Positions 8,749-17,892 of a DNA stretch of 64,000 nt are shown one piece after another; position 1 is the stretch's first letter, and the number at the start of each line of letters is the position of its first letter. The notes under the pieces were generated by a model that made no database searches, was not told where the DNA came from, and worked only from the letters and a program-made list of their open reading frames with translations. The position numbers were made by a program, and so were the translations under genes. Origin of the DNA: Limobrevibacterium gyesilva. GTDB taxonomy: Bacteria; Pseudomonadota; Alphaproteobacteria; Acetobacterales; Acetobacteraceae. Where the stretch lies: assembly GCF_025989185.1 (NCBI RefSeq), contig NZ_JAPDNT010000006.1, positions 1 to 64,000 of the forward strand, in the 5' to 3' direction.

Positions 8749-9824
8749 CAGTCGGGCGCCCGCTCGAAGACCGGTACGCAATCGGCCGGTGCGACCGCAA
8801 GGGAGATCCTGTCGCCGACAGCGGGCGTCGCCTGGCCACGCAGCGTCCGCCACGCCGCGACCAGCGGTTCCGCCTCGGCGCCGCCGGCATTGAGCGGTGC
8901 GACCGTCACCTGCGCGATGTCGCCGAGATAGACGACATCCGCCACGCGGGCGGTGAGCCGGTTGCCGGCCGCAACCTCGCCGAAATGGATCGTCTCGGGC
9001 CGGATGGCGAGGCGGATGTCACCCCGCTCGAAGGACGAGGTGGCTGCGGCCTCGACATCCATTGTCAGCCCGCGAGGGGTACGAAAGCGCGTGCCCTCGA
9101 GCGTGCCCGGCAGCAGATTGCACTGGCCGATGAAGCTCGCGACAAAGGTCGTGCGCGGCCGTTCGTAGATGTCGCGCGCCGCGCCCACCTGCTCTATGCG
9201 GCCGGCATTCATCACCGCGATCCGGTCGGACATGGCCATGGCCTCGTCCTGGTCGTGGGTTACGTAGATGGCGGTGATGCCGAGCGAGCGTTGCAGCGAG
9301 CGGATCTCGCTTCGCAATTGCTCGCGCAGCTTCAGGTCGAGATTGGAGAGAGGCTCGTCCATCAGCAGCACCGACGGATTGACCACCAGCGCGCGGGCGA
9401 GCGATACGCGCTGCTGCTGGCCCCCCGACAATTGCCGGGGCGAGCGGCCGTCAAACCCGACAAGGCCAACCTGGTCAAGCGCTTTGCGAACCCGTTCCTC
9501 GATCTCGGGCTTGGCGATGCGCTTCAGCTTGAGGCCAAAGGCGACGTTCTCGAACACGGAGAGATGCGGAAACAGCGCGTAATTCTGGAACACCATGCTC
9601 AAGCCGCGCCGCTCGACCGGCACGCCAGTCATGTCCCGGCCGCCGATCAGCAGCCGGCCGGAGCTCGGCGTCTCGAAACCCGCGACGATGCGCAGCGTCG
9701 TCGTCTTGCCGCAGCCGGACGGCCCGAGCAGGGAGACAAACTCGCCCTCGCCGATCGTCAGCGAGACGGATCGGACCGCTTCGAAATCGCCGAAGCGCTT
9801 GCCGATGGTTTCGAGCTGGATCAT
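8748..9824 (-). CDS. ABC transporter ATP-binding protein, PotA-like
   Basis: A 358-residue ATPase. Walker A GPSGCGKTT lies near residues 34-42, followed by the Q-loop (VFQNYALFPH), the signature LSGGQQQR, Walker B VLLMDEP and the switch histidine (VTHDQDEA). The C-terminal 100 or so residues form a TOBE/MOI-like regulatory domain. This is the energy-coupling subunit of the importer encoded with the two permeases and the binding protein. A gap of about 70 bases separates it from the binding-protein gene upstream. Confidence 0.92.
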   Translation of the reverse strand: MIQLETIGKRFGDFEAVRSVSLTIGEGEFVSLLGPSGCGKTTTLRIVAGFETPSSGRLLIGGRDMTGVPVERRGLSMVFQNYALFPHLSVFENVAFGLKLKRIAKPEIEERVRKALDQVGLVGFDGRSPRQLSGGQQQRVSLARALVVNPSVLLMDEPLSNLDLKLREQLRSEIRSLQRSLGITAIYVTHDQDEAMAMSDRIAVMNAGRIEQVGAARDIYERPRTTFVASFIGQCNLLPGTLEGTRFRTPRGLTMDVEAAATSSFERGDIRLAIRPETIHFGEVAAGNRLTARVADVVYLGDIAQVTVAPLNAGGAEAEPLVAAWRTLRGQATPAVGDRISLAVAPADCVPVFERAPD

Positions 9825-9893
9825 GGGGGGGATCGCCGGCGATGGAACAAGAAATTGAAAGGCTTCCGCCTTGCGGCGAAGGACGGAGACGCT

Positions 9894-10967
9894 CTACCCG
9901 ACGACTTCCTTGTTCCAGCGCTCGAGGCTGGCATCGGAATATTTGACGACCTCACTGTAATCGAGGTTCGCAGCCAGATCGAAGGCGGCCGGCGCGATCC
10001 TGGAATCCGGCATATCGCTCGGAATCTCCAGGCCCTGCAGGGTCGGCACATAGGCGAAACCGCGGGCGAAGGCGAGCTGGGCCTCGTCCGAGAGTGAAAA
10101 GTCGACCATCTTCTGCGCGAGGTCAGGATTGGCGCGGCCGGCGACGACGCTGAAGCCGAAGCCATAGGGGCTCCAACCCCTCACCAGCGCGAAGTTGAGC
10201 GGCAGGTTCTTGCGCTGCAACTCGAGCGTCCGACCGCTCCAGAAGGGCGCTACGACGATCTCGCCGGTGGAGAACAGCTTCATGCCCTGGTCGTTGGAGA
10301 TCATGACGACGCCACCATTCTCCTTGGTCACCTTGCGGGCGAGCGCAAAGGCCGGATCGAGCTGATCATAGCGGGCACCGGCAGCCTGGTTGACCGAGTT
10401 GAGCCACACCTCGCCCATCCAGCCGAAATTCGGGATGGCGACGCGCCCCTTGACCTTCGGGTCGGTCAGGATCGACCAGCCGCGCTGCTCGACCTCTTCC
10501 TTCGAGAATACCCGCTTGTCGAACGACAGCACCCAGGGCGCGATGCTGCGCGCAGCCCAGTAGTCGTTCCTCAGCACCGGGAACACGCGCTTGATATTCG
10601 GCGCCAGCGCCTGGTCGATCTTGCTGATAAGACCAAGCGCGATCGCCTGGCCCATGCGCGGGCCGCCGAGCTCGATCGTGTCGATTGTCGGCTGGCCGCG
10701 GCTCGCCTGGAGGGCCGCGAGCTGCTGGGCATTTGGCCGGTTGTCGAAGGTAAGTCGTAAATTATGAGCCTTGGCGAAGGGTTCGGCGATGATCTTGCGG
10801 ATCGCGTCGCCCCAGGTGCCGCCGACCGTCATGATCGTAAAGGCCGTCTCCCGCGCCCGCGCGCCCCGGCCACAGAAGCTCATCGCGACGCTTGCCGCGC
10901 CGGCCGCCGTGAAAGCGCGACGCGACAGTGCCTGTGAACCGAAAGTCGGGGAGCGCGAAACGGTCAT
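9894..10967 (-). CDS. ABC transporter substrate-binding protein (PotD/family 1 type)
   Basis: A 357-residue periplasmic binding protein, first gene of the operon. The N-terminus has a twin-arginine-type signal (LSRRAFTAAGAASVA) followed by a cleavage region around residue 40. The mature part begins FTIMTVGGTWGDAIRKI, typical of spermidine/putrescine-like binding proteins. It would capture the substrate for the importer that feeds HyuAB. Family membership is clear; the ligand is unknown, and key ligand residues were not assigned. Confidence 0.87.
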   Translation of the reverse strand: MTVSRSPTFGSQALSRRAFTAAGAASVAMSFCGRGARARETAFTIMTVGGTWGDAIRKIIAEPFAKAHNLRLTFDNRPNAQQLAALQASRGQPTIDTIELGGPRMGQAIALGLISKIDQALAPNIKRVFPVLRNDYWAARSIAPWVLSFDKRVFSKEEVEQRGWSILTDPKVKGRVAIPNFGWMGEVWLNSVNQAAGARYDQLDPAFALARKVTKENGGVVMISNDQGMKLFSTGEIVVAPFWSGRTLELQRKNLPLNFALVRGWSPYGFGFSVVAGRANPDLAQKMVDFSLSDEAQLAFARGFAYVPTLQGLEIPSDMPDSRIAPAAFDLAANLDYSEVVKYSDASLERWNKEVVG

Positions 10968-11047
10968 GATAGGTCTCCGACAGCGTCTGTGAGGACGACG
11001 CTAGCACTAAAAATGAATTCTGCAATACGGGTTTCATTTTCCGTAAT
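10968..11047. promoter_or_regulatory. Divergent promoter region with inverted repeats, probable IclR operator
   Basis: This 80-base gap separates the leftward hyu/ABC operon from the rightward IclR gene and is AT-rich compared with its surroundings. It holds TACGG (11026-11030) and CCGTA (11041-11045) as an inverted repeat with a 10-base spacer. Overlapping it is AAAATGAA (11010-11017) with TTCATTTT (11033-11040). Such palindromes between an IclR gene and its target operon are typical operators. Assignment to IclR is inference. Confidence 0.5.
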
Positions 11048-11065
11048 ATGGAATATAAGAGGGAA

Positions 11066-11887
11066 ATGGCCAGACCTAGAAGCAATTCGCCCAAGAATGC
11101 GTCGTTTCCCGTCATCGCTCCGCTCGCCAGAGGCCTCGATATCCTGCGGGCGTACCGATCCGGCGATGCGGCTCTGCAGAATCATGAGATCTCGCGTCGC
11201 ACCGGCATTCCGCCTTCCTCGGTATCGCGGTTGACGGGCAGCCTAGTCGCACTGGGTTACCTCTCCTATGACCCCGCTGCACAGGGCTACAGGCTGACAC
11301 CTGTCGTGCTGACCCTGAGCTACGCCTTTCTCGGTGGCATCCCGCTGCGCTACCGCATTCGCCCGAGCATGCAGGCGCTGGCCGACGAGGCGCGGGCCTC
11401 GGTCTCGCTCGGCGCGCGCCACCAGCACAACATGATCTATCTCGAATGCTGCAAGGGGCCCTCCCCCGTGCCCTTTCGCTTCGACGTCGGATCGTGGCTG
11501 CCGCTCTGCCGCTCTGCCATGGGCTGGGCTTATCTCGCGGGGCTCGACGAGGCGGATTTTGCCGGCGCCATGGACGAGATCAAGCTTGCCGACGAGGCCG
11601 CATGGCAGATTGCCAGGCAGAAGATCGAGCGGGCACGCGAGGAGGTCGCGACCCACGGCTTCTGCGTCAGCATAGGCGAATTCGAATCTGGCGTGCATAC
11701 GGTCGGCGTGCCGGTCCGAAGCCGCCCCGGCGAACCGCTCTACGCGCTGAACTGTGGTGCGCCGGCCTATCAGCTGAAGGCCGAACAACTAGTGGGCGAA
11801 ATAGGGCCACGGCTGGTCTGGTTGGCGAGATCCGTGGTCCAGGACGCCACGCCGTCATCGGCTCCGGCAGCATCGTGCGCGATTTAG
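11066..11887 (+). CDS. IclR family transcriptional regulator
   Basis: About 273 residues. The N-terminal winged helix (LARGLDILRAYRSG, then ISRRTGIPPSSVSRLTGSLVALGYL) is the IclR DNA-binding domain. The rest is the IclR effector domain (ASVSLGARHQHNMIYLECC, FCVSIGEFESGVHTVGVPV). It is transcribed away from the hyu/ABC operon and is its likely repressor or activator, responding to substrate. ATG at 11066 follows a purine-rich AGAGGG; ATG at 11048 is possible but touches the putative operator. Its TAG stop coincides with the end of an IS5-type terminus at 11887, so the native C-terminus may have been altered. Confidence 0.85.
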   Translation: MARPRSNSPKNASFPVIAPLARGLDILRAYRSGDAALQNHEISRRTGIPPSSVSRLTGSLVALGYLSYDPAAQGYRLTPVVLTLSYAFLGGIPLRYRIRPSMQALADEARASVSLGARHQHNMIYLECCKGPSPVPFRFDVGSWLPLCRSAMGWAYLAGLDEADFAGAMDEIKLADEAAWQIARQKIERAREEVATHGFCVSIGEFESGVHTVGVPVRSRPGEPLYALNCGAPAYQLKAEQLVGEIGPRLVWLARSVVQDATPSSAPAASCAI

Positions 11888-11960
11888 AACGCCTTTCGAA
11901 ACACTTGTACGCTGTTCGGAGCTGAATCATGAAGGGGGATGACTCTACCCCTCGTGTCAA
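11887..11960 (+). repeat. Isolated left end of an IS5-family element
   Basis: The sequence from 11887 begins GAACGCCTTTCGAAAC and stays closely similar for about 60 bases to the left end of the intact IS5-family element at 17030. Shared parts include the ACTTGTAC segment and a CATGA-rich stretch where that element's transposase starts. The rest of the element is missing. The preceding TA (11885-11886) is the expected target dinucleotide. Confidence 0.65.
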
Positions 11961-12195
11961 AGCAGCTCGTCGATCTCCGCCGATACATCGCCGGCACGCG
12001 ATGGCCCGACCGAGAGACGGTCAATGACCGGTCACAGGGCATACAGCTCGCAAAACTCCGCGGCCTGGGCGCGCGAAAAGCAGAACGTAGCTGAGGCTGC
12101 GTAGAAGGGGGATTCAACAGCTCGATCCGGCGGACACCCACCACGCCAGATCGACAGTCCGTCAGATCAAATAGAAACCTCTACGCCTCACGCCT
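11961..12195. other. Non-coding stretch between IS end and RND gene
   Basis: No plausible gene, tRNA or clear terminator is seen. Small frames on either strand lack recognisable motifs. It sits just downstream of the leftward RND permease stop and would hold its terminator, if any. Confidence 0.4.
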
Positions 12196-15100
12196 TCAGC
12201 TTGTCGATCCCGATTCCGTTCGTTCAACCGGCCGTCGTCCTGCCCGCGCCGGCCATCGGGCCAGCACGTAGAACACCGGCGTGAACACCAACCCGAACAG
12301 CGTCACGCCCAGCATCCCGGCGAACACCGCAGTGCCCAGGCTCTGCCGCATCTCTGCACCCGCGCCGGTCGCCACCGCGAGCGGTACCACGCCGAATATG
12401 AAGGCGAGCGAGGTCATCAGGATCGGCCTCAACCTTGTCCGGGCCGCTGCCACCGCCGCATCGAAGCGGTTCGCCCCTTCGTCCTCGGCCTGCTTGGCGA
12501 ACTCCACAATCAGGATGGCGTTCTTCGCCGCCAGCCCAACCAGTACCACCAGGCCTATTTCCACCAGGATGTTCCGGTCGAGCCCGCGCGCGTTCACGCC
12601 GAGCATCGCGGCGAGGATGCACATCGGCACGATCAGCACCACCGCGAGCGGCAGCAGCCAGCTCTCGTACAGCGCCGCCAGCAGCAGGTACACGAACACC
12701 ACGGCGAGCCCAAACGCGATGATCGCGGTGTTGCCGGCGAGCTTCTCCTGCAGCGCGATCTCGGTCCACTCGAAGCCGAAGCCCTGCGGCAGTCGCTCAT
12801 GCGCGATCTTCTCGATCGCGGCGATCCCTTGTCCGGTCGAAAAGCCGCGGTTCAAATTAAGCTGGACCTCGGCCGCCGGGTAGAGATTGTAGCGCGGCAC
12901 ACGGAACGGCCCTGTCGTGTCACGGAATGTCGCCACTGCGCCGATCGGCACCATGTCGCCGCGGTTGTTGCGCGCCTTCAGGTTCTCCACGTCGCGCAAG
13001 GTCAGGCGATACTGGTTGTCGGCCTGTGCGTTCACCTGGTAGGTGCGGCCCAGCAGGTTGAAGTCGTTGATATAGGCCGAACCCATATAAACCGACAGCG
13101 CCTCGAACACGCTGTCGATCGGCACACCGAGCTTCTCCGCCTTGGTGCGGTCGATATCAGCATAGACTTGTGGCGTGTGCGTGTTGAATAGCGTGAAAGC
13201 CTGGTTGAAGCCCGACATCCCCGCGGCTGACCCGGCGACGATCCAGGTGGCCTGCTCGAGCGCCGGCAACCCGCGTCCCGCGCGGTCCTGCACGTAGAGC
13301 TTAAGCCCGCCGCCGGTGCCGATGCCCGGCACCGAGGGGGGTTCCAGCACAAAGGTGAAGGCATCACTCAATAGTGCGAGCTGTTGCTGCAGGTCGGCGC
13401 GGATGCGCGCGGCGGTAAGCCCAAGTGGCACGCGCTGCTCAAACGGCTTGAGCGGAACGAAGATCACGCCGGTGTTCGGCGCGTTGGTGAAGGTGGCCCC
13501 GTCAAATCCGACGAATGCCACTGCGTTCTGCACACCCGGCCGTTCAAGGATGATTTTCGACGCCTGCCGGACCACTGTATCCGTCCGGCTCAGCGACGCG
13601 CCCGGCGGCAACTGGAATGCGGTGATCAGGTAGCCGCGGTCGAGCTGCGGGATAAGGCCCGTGGGTGTCTTGGCGAGACGGTCGTAGGCGAAAAAGATAA
13701 GCCCTGCATATACCACGAGAGCGACCGCGCCGACTCGCACCAGCCGTCGGGTCATCGCCCCGTAGCCGCGCGACAGCCGGTCGAACACGAAGTTGAAGCC
13801 CGCGAAGAACCAGCGCACCGGCGCGGCAAGCCGCCACAGCAGCGTGGGCTTCGGCGCCGCCTCGTGCGGTTTCAGCAGGATTACGGCGAGCGCCGGCGAG
13901 AGGGTGAGCGAGACGAAGCAGGAGATCACTGTGGCAGCCGCGATGGTGATCGCAAACTGTCGGTAGAACGCGCCCTGCAAGCCGCTGATGAAGGCGGTCG
14001 GGATGAACACCGCGCACAGCACGAGCGCGATCGCCACCAGAGCAGTGCCCACTTCGTCCATTGTCTTGTGTGCGGCCTCGCGCGGCGTGAGGCCCTGGCT
14101 GATGTAGCGTTCTACATTTTCCACCACCACGATCGCGTCGTCTACAACGATGCCGATCGCAAGCACGAGGCCGAAGAGCGACAGCGTGTTGAAAGTGATG
14201 CCGACTGCGCCCATCAGCAGGAAGCAGCCGATCAGCGAGATCGGGATTGCGACAACAGGGATGATCGCCGCCCGCCAGGTCTGCAGGAACACGATGACGA
14301 CGACCACGACGAGGCCGATCGCCTCGAACAAGGTGCGCACCACCTCGTTCACGGATTGCTGGATGAACTCGGTCGGGTTGTACACCACCCGATAGTCCAT
14401 CCCCGGCGGAAAGTTGCGCTTCGCCTCCTCCATCGCCGCCTTCACCGCGGCGGCGGTGGTGAGCGCGTTGGAACCAGGGCGCTGGAAGATAATGATCGCG
14501 GTTGCAACGTCCCGGTTGAGATATGCGTTGATCGTATAGTCCTGCGAACCGAGCTCGACGCGGCCGATGTCGCGGATGCGCACATAGCCGCCGTCGGGGT
14601 CGGCGCGGACTACGATGTCGCCGAACTGCTCCTCCTCAACGAGCCGCCCGAGTGTCTGCACCGAAAGCTGGAACGCTCCTTCGGATTTCGCAGGCGGCTG
14701 ATTCATCGCGCCGGCCGCAACCTGCAAATTGGCCGCCCGCAGCGCAGCCACCACGTCGGCCCCACTGAGCCCGCGCGCCGCCACCTTGCCGGGGTCGAGC
14801 CAGACGCGCATCGAGTAGTCACGCGCGCCGAAGATGCGCACGTCGCCCACGCCGTCGAGCCGAGCTAGAACATCCTTGATGTAGAGTGTCGCGTAGTTGG
14901 AGATGTATTGCTGGTCACGCGAGCCATCGGTCGTGATCATGTGCACGACCATCATAAGGTCAGGCGAGGCCTTGCGCACCGTGACACCGAGCCGCCGCAC
15001 GTCCTCCGGCAGTCTCGGCTCGGCGACCGACACGCGGTTCTGCACCAGCACCTGTGCGGTATCGATGTTGGTGCCGGGCTTGAAGACGACGTCGATTGAC

Positions 15101-15369
15101 AGAGTCCCGTCGCCCACCGACTGCGACACGACATAGAGCATGTTGTCTACGCCGTTCACCTCCTGCTCGATTGGCGTTGCCACCGTCTCGGCCAGCACCT
15201 GCGCGGAGGCGCCGGGATATACGGCCCGGATGTTCACCGTTGGCGGCGCGATCTCCGGGTATTCCGAGATCGGCAGGCTACTCTGAACAATCGAGCCCGC
15301 GATTATCAGGATCAGCGACAGGACGGTCGCGAAGACCGGACGGTCGATGAAGAAATGCGAGAAGCGCAT
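12196..15369 (-). CDS. RND multidrug efflux permease (HAE1 family, AcrB-like)
   Basis: A 1057-residue inner-membrane proton-driven pump. The N-terminus (MRFSHFFIDRPVFATVLSLI) begins the first membrane helix, followed by the large periplasmic porter loop. Helix 4 carries the paired proton-relay aspartates in GIVVDDAIVVVENVE, and the C-terminal half repeats the pattern (VGLAAKNAILIVEFAKQAED). Length matches the HAE1 family. ATG at 15369 is chosen; upstream in-frame codons overlap the adaptor gene end. It lies 13 bases after the adaptor gene. No outer-membrane factor is nearby, so it would use one encoded elsewhere. Confidence 0.93.
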   Translation of the reverse strand: MRFSHFFIDRPVFATVLSLILIIAGSIVQSSLPISEYPEIAPPTVNIRAVYPGASAQVLAETVATPIEQEVNGVDNMLYVVSQSVGDGTLSIDVVFKPGTNIDTAQVLVQNRVSVAEPRLPEDVRRLGVTVRKASPDLMMVVHMITTDGSRDQQYISNYATLYIKDVLARLDGVGDVRIFGARDYSMRVWLDPGKVAARGLSGADVVAALRAANLQVAAGAMNQPPAKSEGAFQLSVQTLGRLVEEEQFGDIVVRADPDGGYVRIRDIGRVELGSQDYTINAYLNRDVATAIIIFQRPGSNALTTAAAVKAAMEEAKRNFPPGMDYRVVYNPTEFIQQSVNEVVRTLFEAIGLVVVVVIVFLQTWRAAIIPVVAIPISLIGCFLLMGAVGITFNTLSLFGLVLAIGIVVDDAIVVVENVERYISQGLTPREAAHKTMDEVGTALVAIALVLCAVFIPTAFISGLQGAFYRQFAITIAAATVISCFVSLTLSPALAVILLKPHEAAPKPTLLWRLAAPVRWFFAGFNFVFDRLSRGYGAMTRRLVRVGAVALVVYAGLIFFAYDRLAKTPTGLIPQLDRGYLITAFQLPPGASLSRTDTVVRQASKIILERPGVQNAVAFVGFDGATFTNAPNTGVIFVPLKPFEQRVPLGLTAARIRADLQQQLALLSDAFTFVLEPPSVPGIGTGGGLKLYVQDRAGRGLPALEQATWIVAGSAAGMSGFNQAFTLFNTHTPQVYADIDRTKAEKLGVPIDSVFEALSVYMGSAYINDFNLLGRTYQVNAQADNQYRLTLRDVENLKARNNRGDMVPIGAVATFRDTTGPFRVPRYNLYPAAEVQLNLNRGFSTGQGIAAIEKIAHERLPQGFGFEWTEIALQEKLAGNTAIIAFGLAVVFVYLLLAALYESWLLPLAVVLIVPMCILAAMLGVNARGLDRNILVEIGLVVLVGLAAKNAILIVEFAKQAEDEGANRFDAAVAAARTRLRPILMTSLAFIFGVVPLAVATGAGAEMRQSLGTAVFAGMLGVTLFGLVFTPVFYVLARWPARAGRRPVERTESGSTS

Positions 15370-15382
15370 GAGCCGCGCGCGC

Positions 15383-16639
15383 TCAGTTTGTGGCCGGCCG
15401 CTCGGCGGGCTTGGCATCGCTGCCCGCCTTCACCTCCCCCGCTTTCACCTCGAGCGGCCGCGCCGGCACCGCGCCAGCATCCGGCTTCGCTTCAACCGGC
15501 ATGATCTCTCCGGGCGTCGGCTTCACCACGGCGCCTGGACGAACGAATGGGTTCGCGAGTCCGCCGATGATCACCTTGTCATCCGGCGCAAGACCGGCGA
15601 CAACAACCCGAAGCCCGAGCGCAATCGGTCCCTGCGTCACCGGCTTCGCCACGACCTTATTGTCGGCGCCGACTGTGAACAGGATCTTGCGTGCCTGGTC
15701 CGACACCACTGAACCATCCGGCACCAGCAGGACGTCCATGAAGCCGCCGAACACGCGTAGTCGCCCGAACGTGCCCGGCGCAAAGAAATAGTCCTTGTTA
15801 TCGAACACCGCGCGGCCGCGGATGGTGCCGGAATGCGCGTTCACCTCGTTGTCAACGAAGTTCATCCGGCCCATATGCGTCCATTCCGTCTCGTCGCTAA
15901 GCCGCACCTGCACGGGATTCGGCACATCGCGCGAGGACGGCCGCTGGCCGCTCGCGTTGAGTCGGGCATAGCGGATGTAATCGGTCTCTGATGCCTCGAA
16001 CACGAAATGGATCGGGTCAAGTGTCACGATAGTGGTCAGCAGTGTCGGGTCGCCGGTGCCGGTGACCAGATTGCCGGCGTCCACCTTGCGGTCGGAGATT
16101 CGCCCGGCGAAGGGTGCGGTCACGCGTGTCCATTCCAGGTTGAGCTCGGCGTTGCGTCGCGAGGCTTCGGCAGACATAAGCTGGGCGCGGTCAACGTCGA
16201 GCGTCGCGCGCCGTTGGTCGAGCTCGCGCACCGTCACCGCGGCAGTTCTTACCAGATCCTGCGCTCGGCTGAAATCTACCGCCGCCTGTTGTACCTGCGC
16301 CTGGTTACGCAAAACGTCGGCGCGCGCTTGCTCAACAGCAATTTCGTAGGGCCGCGGGTCGATGGTGAACAGCACATCGCCTTTGGCGACGATCGCACCG
16401 TCCGTGAAATGGATCGCAGCGATATAGCCTGAGACGCGCGGCCGCACCTCCACGCGCTGTACGGCCTCGAAGCGGCCGGTGTACTCGTCCCATTGCGCGA
16501 CGCGCCGAGCGAGGGGAACAGCGAATGCCACCTGCGGCGCAGGCGGTCCATCCTGAGCCGCTGCAGCACGGGCAACTGTTGTTGCAGCAAGGCACCCGAG
16601 AAATATGTCGAGGAACCGCCAACGACGTTGCGTTTTCAT
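15383..16639 (-). CDS. RND efflux adaptor (periplasmic membrane fusion protein)
   Basis: A 418-residue MexE/AcrA-type adaptor. The N-terminal hydrophobic signal ends near residue 28 (ARAAAAQDG). The first barrel-sandwich half (VEVRPRVSGYIAAIHFTDGA) is followed by an alpha-hairpin rich in Ala and Gln, then the second half (VTAPFAGRISDRKVDAGNLV) and beta-barrel domains. The C-terminal 60 residues are Lys/Ala/Pro-rich and likely disordered. It links the RND pump encoded immediately downstream to an outer-membrane channel. Both genes are intact. Confidence 0.92.
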   Translation of the reverse strand: MKTQRRWRFLDIFLGCLAATTVARAAAAQDGPPAPQVAFAVPLARRVAQWDEYTGRFEAVQRVEVRPRVSGYIAAIHFTDGAIVAKGDVLFTIDPRPYEIAVEQARADVLRNQAQVQQAAVDFSRAQDLVRTAAVTVRELDQRRATLDVDRAQLMSAEASRRNAELNLEWTRVTAPFAGRISDRKVDAGNLVTGTGDPTLLTTIVTLDPIHFVFEASETDYIRYARLNASGQRPSSRDVPNPVQVRLSDETEWTHMGRMNFVDNEVNAHSGTIRGRAVFDNKDYFFAPGTFGRLRVFGGFMDVLLVPDGSVVSDQARKILFTVGADNKVVAKPVTQGPIALGLRVVVAGLAPDDKVIIGGLANPFVRPGAVVKPTPGEIMPVEAKPDAGAVPARPLEVKAGEVKAGSDAKPAERPATN

Positions 16640-17029
16640 TAAAAAACTCTCCCCGGTCTTCGACCTCAGCGGCGGCAGACACGGGAATGGCTACTCTTTA
16701 TGACAAATTAGGCCGTGCCGACAAGCCCGATCCAGTGTCGAACGCTGGCTGTCGCGTTGCGGCTATGGGCGCAAAGCAGTTTCGATCGCGCCTTTCCGCA
16801 TGGACGCGTCGTCAGGTGACAATATCGCGCATTCCGGACCAGCTGGCAAAGGCTGGATGTGTTCGGGACCGGTCGTGGCCGCCAGTGCGGCGCCCGCCCA
16901 GCAACGCGATAGACATCGTCGCGGTCACCTTGGCTGGCAGGCCGAGCCGAGCTGGGCAAGATTGGTGGGATGAGGCCGTTACCCTATCCTCCCTATCGCC
17001 ATCGCTTCCCGGCTGGGATCATCACCTTA
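16640..17029. other. Non-coding stretch upstream of the efflux operon
   Basis: It contains the presumed promoter of the adaptor-RND operon near its left edge and otherwise no convincing gene. The part touching the IS5 element does not continue the antiporter gene found on the other side of it, so a deletion accompanied or followed the insertion. Confidence 0.4.
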
Positions 17030-17892
17030 GAACGCCTTTCAAAACCCTTGTACTCGGATCGAGCCTGATTCATGAGGAGGGATGCCCGCTCCCCTTTGCC
17101 CGAATCGCTGTGGCTGATCATCGAGCCGATGCTGCCACCTGTTCCGCCTAAGCCCAAGGGCGGTCGGCCGTCTGTTTCCGCGCACGCGGCTTTGACCGGC
17201 ATCCTGTTCGTGCTGCGCACTGGCATTCCATGGGAGATGCTGCCGGCGGAGATGGGTTGCGGGTCGGGCGTGACCTGCTGGCGGCGACTGCGCGACTGGC
17301 AAGCGGACGGGGTGTGGAACCGCCTGCACCGCGAGTTGCTGCGCCAGCTGCATGACGCAGACCGCATCGATTGGAGCCGGGCCTGCATGGACAGCTCGTC
17401 CATCGCGGCCAAAAAGGAGGTGTCGCGACAGGTCCGAACCCGACCGACCGAGGCAGGCCGGGCACCAAACGCCATCTGATCACGGATCGCCGCGGCATCC
17501 CGCTCGCCTTTCTGCTGACCGGGGCCAATGTCCACGGCAGCATGCCATTCGACGACCTGTTGGAAGCTGTGCCGCATGTCGCAGGCAAGCGCGGCCGACC
17601 GCGACGCAGACCCGACAAGCTGCACGCCGACAAAGCCTACGACCACCGGCGCTGCCGGCGCGCCTGCCTGCGTCGCCGTATCAAGCCACGCATCGCCTGG
17701 CGCGGCGTGGAGACAAGCCAGAAGCTCGGCCACCACCGATGCGTGATCGAGCGCAGCTTCGCATGGTTCAACAAATTCAGACAGCACACCATCCGCTATG
17801 AACGAAGGCTCGACATCCATCACGCCTTCACCTCACTCGCCTGTTCGCTCATCTGCATGCGCGCATTGGCAGGACGGTTTTGAAAGGCGCTC
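17030..17892 (+). mobile_element. IS5-family insertion sequence (IS427-like group), complete
   Basis: This 863-base element has terminal inverted repeats: left GAACGCCTTTCAAAACC from 17030; right, read on the other strand from 17892, GAGCGCCTTTCAAAACC. TA dinucleotides flank it at 17028-17029 and 17893-17894, matching the short TA-centred target of this group. One transposase, split by a frameshift, fills it. On its right it cuts a cation/proton antiporter gene. A related solo left end is at 11887. Confidence 0.85.
17072..17883 (+). CDS. IS5 family transposase, probable programmed -1 frameshift
   Basis: Frame one (from 17072) carries the N-terminal DUF4096-like region (LWLIIEPMLPPVPPKPKGGR, LRTGIPWEMLP) and the first catalytic Asp in ACMDSSSIAAKK. 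Frame two supplies TGPNPTDRGRPGTKRHLITD, the second Asp region (LHADKAYDHR) and the final Glu block (CVIERSFAWFNKFR). They join if the ribosome slips back one base at AAAAAG (17411-17416), which is followed at once by GGAGG, a Shine-Dalgarno-like stimulator. The fused product is about 270 residues, normal for the group, so the element may be active. Confidence 0.82.

Noticed and set aside
11884-12144. Minus-strand 86-codon frame after the IclR gene
   Set aside because: It is antisense to the IS5 end and non-coding spacer, has no ribosome site and no recognisable motif.
13384-14868. Long open frame on the plus strand opposite the RND permease
   Set aside because: It is the antisense shadow of a well-conserved GC-rich gene; the product is Arg/His-rich with no domain, while the opposite strand matches the RND family end to end.
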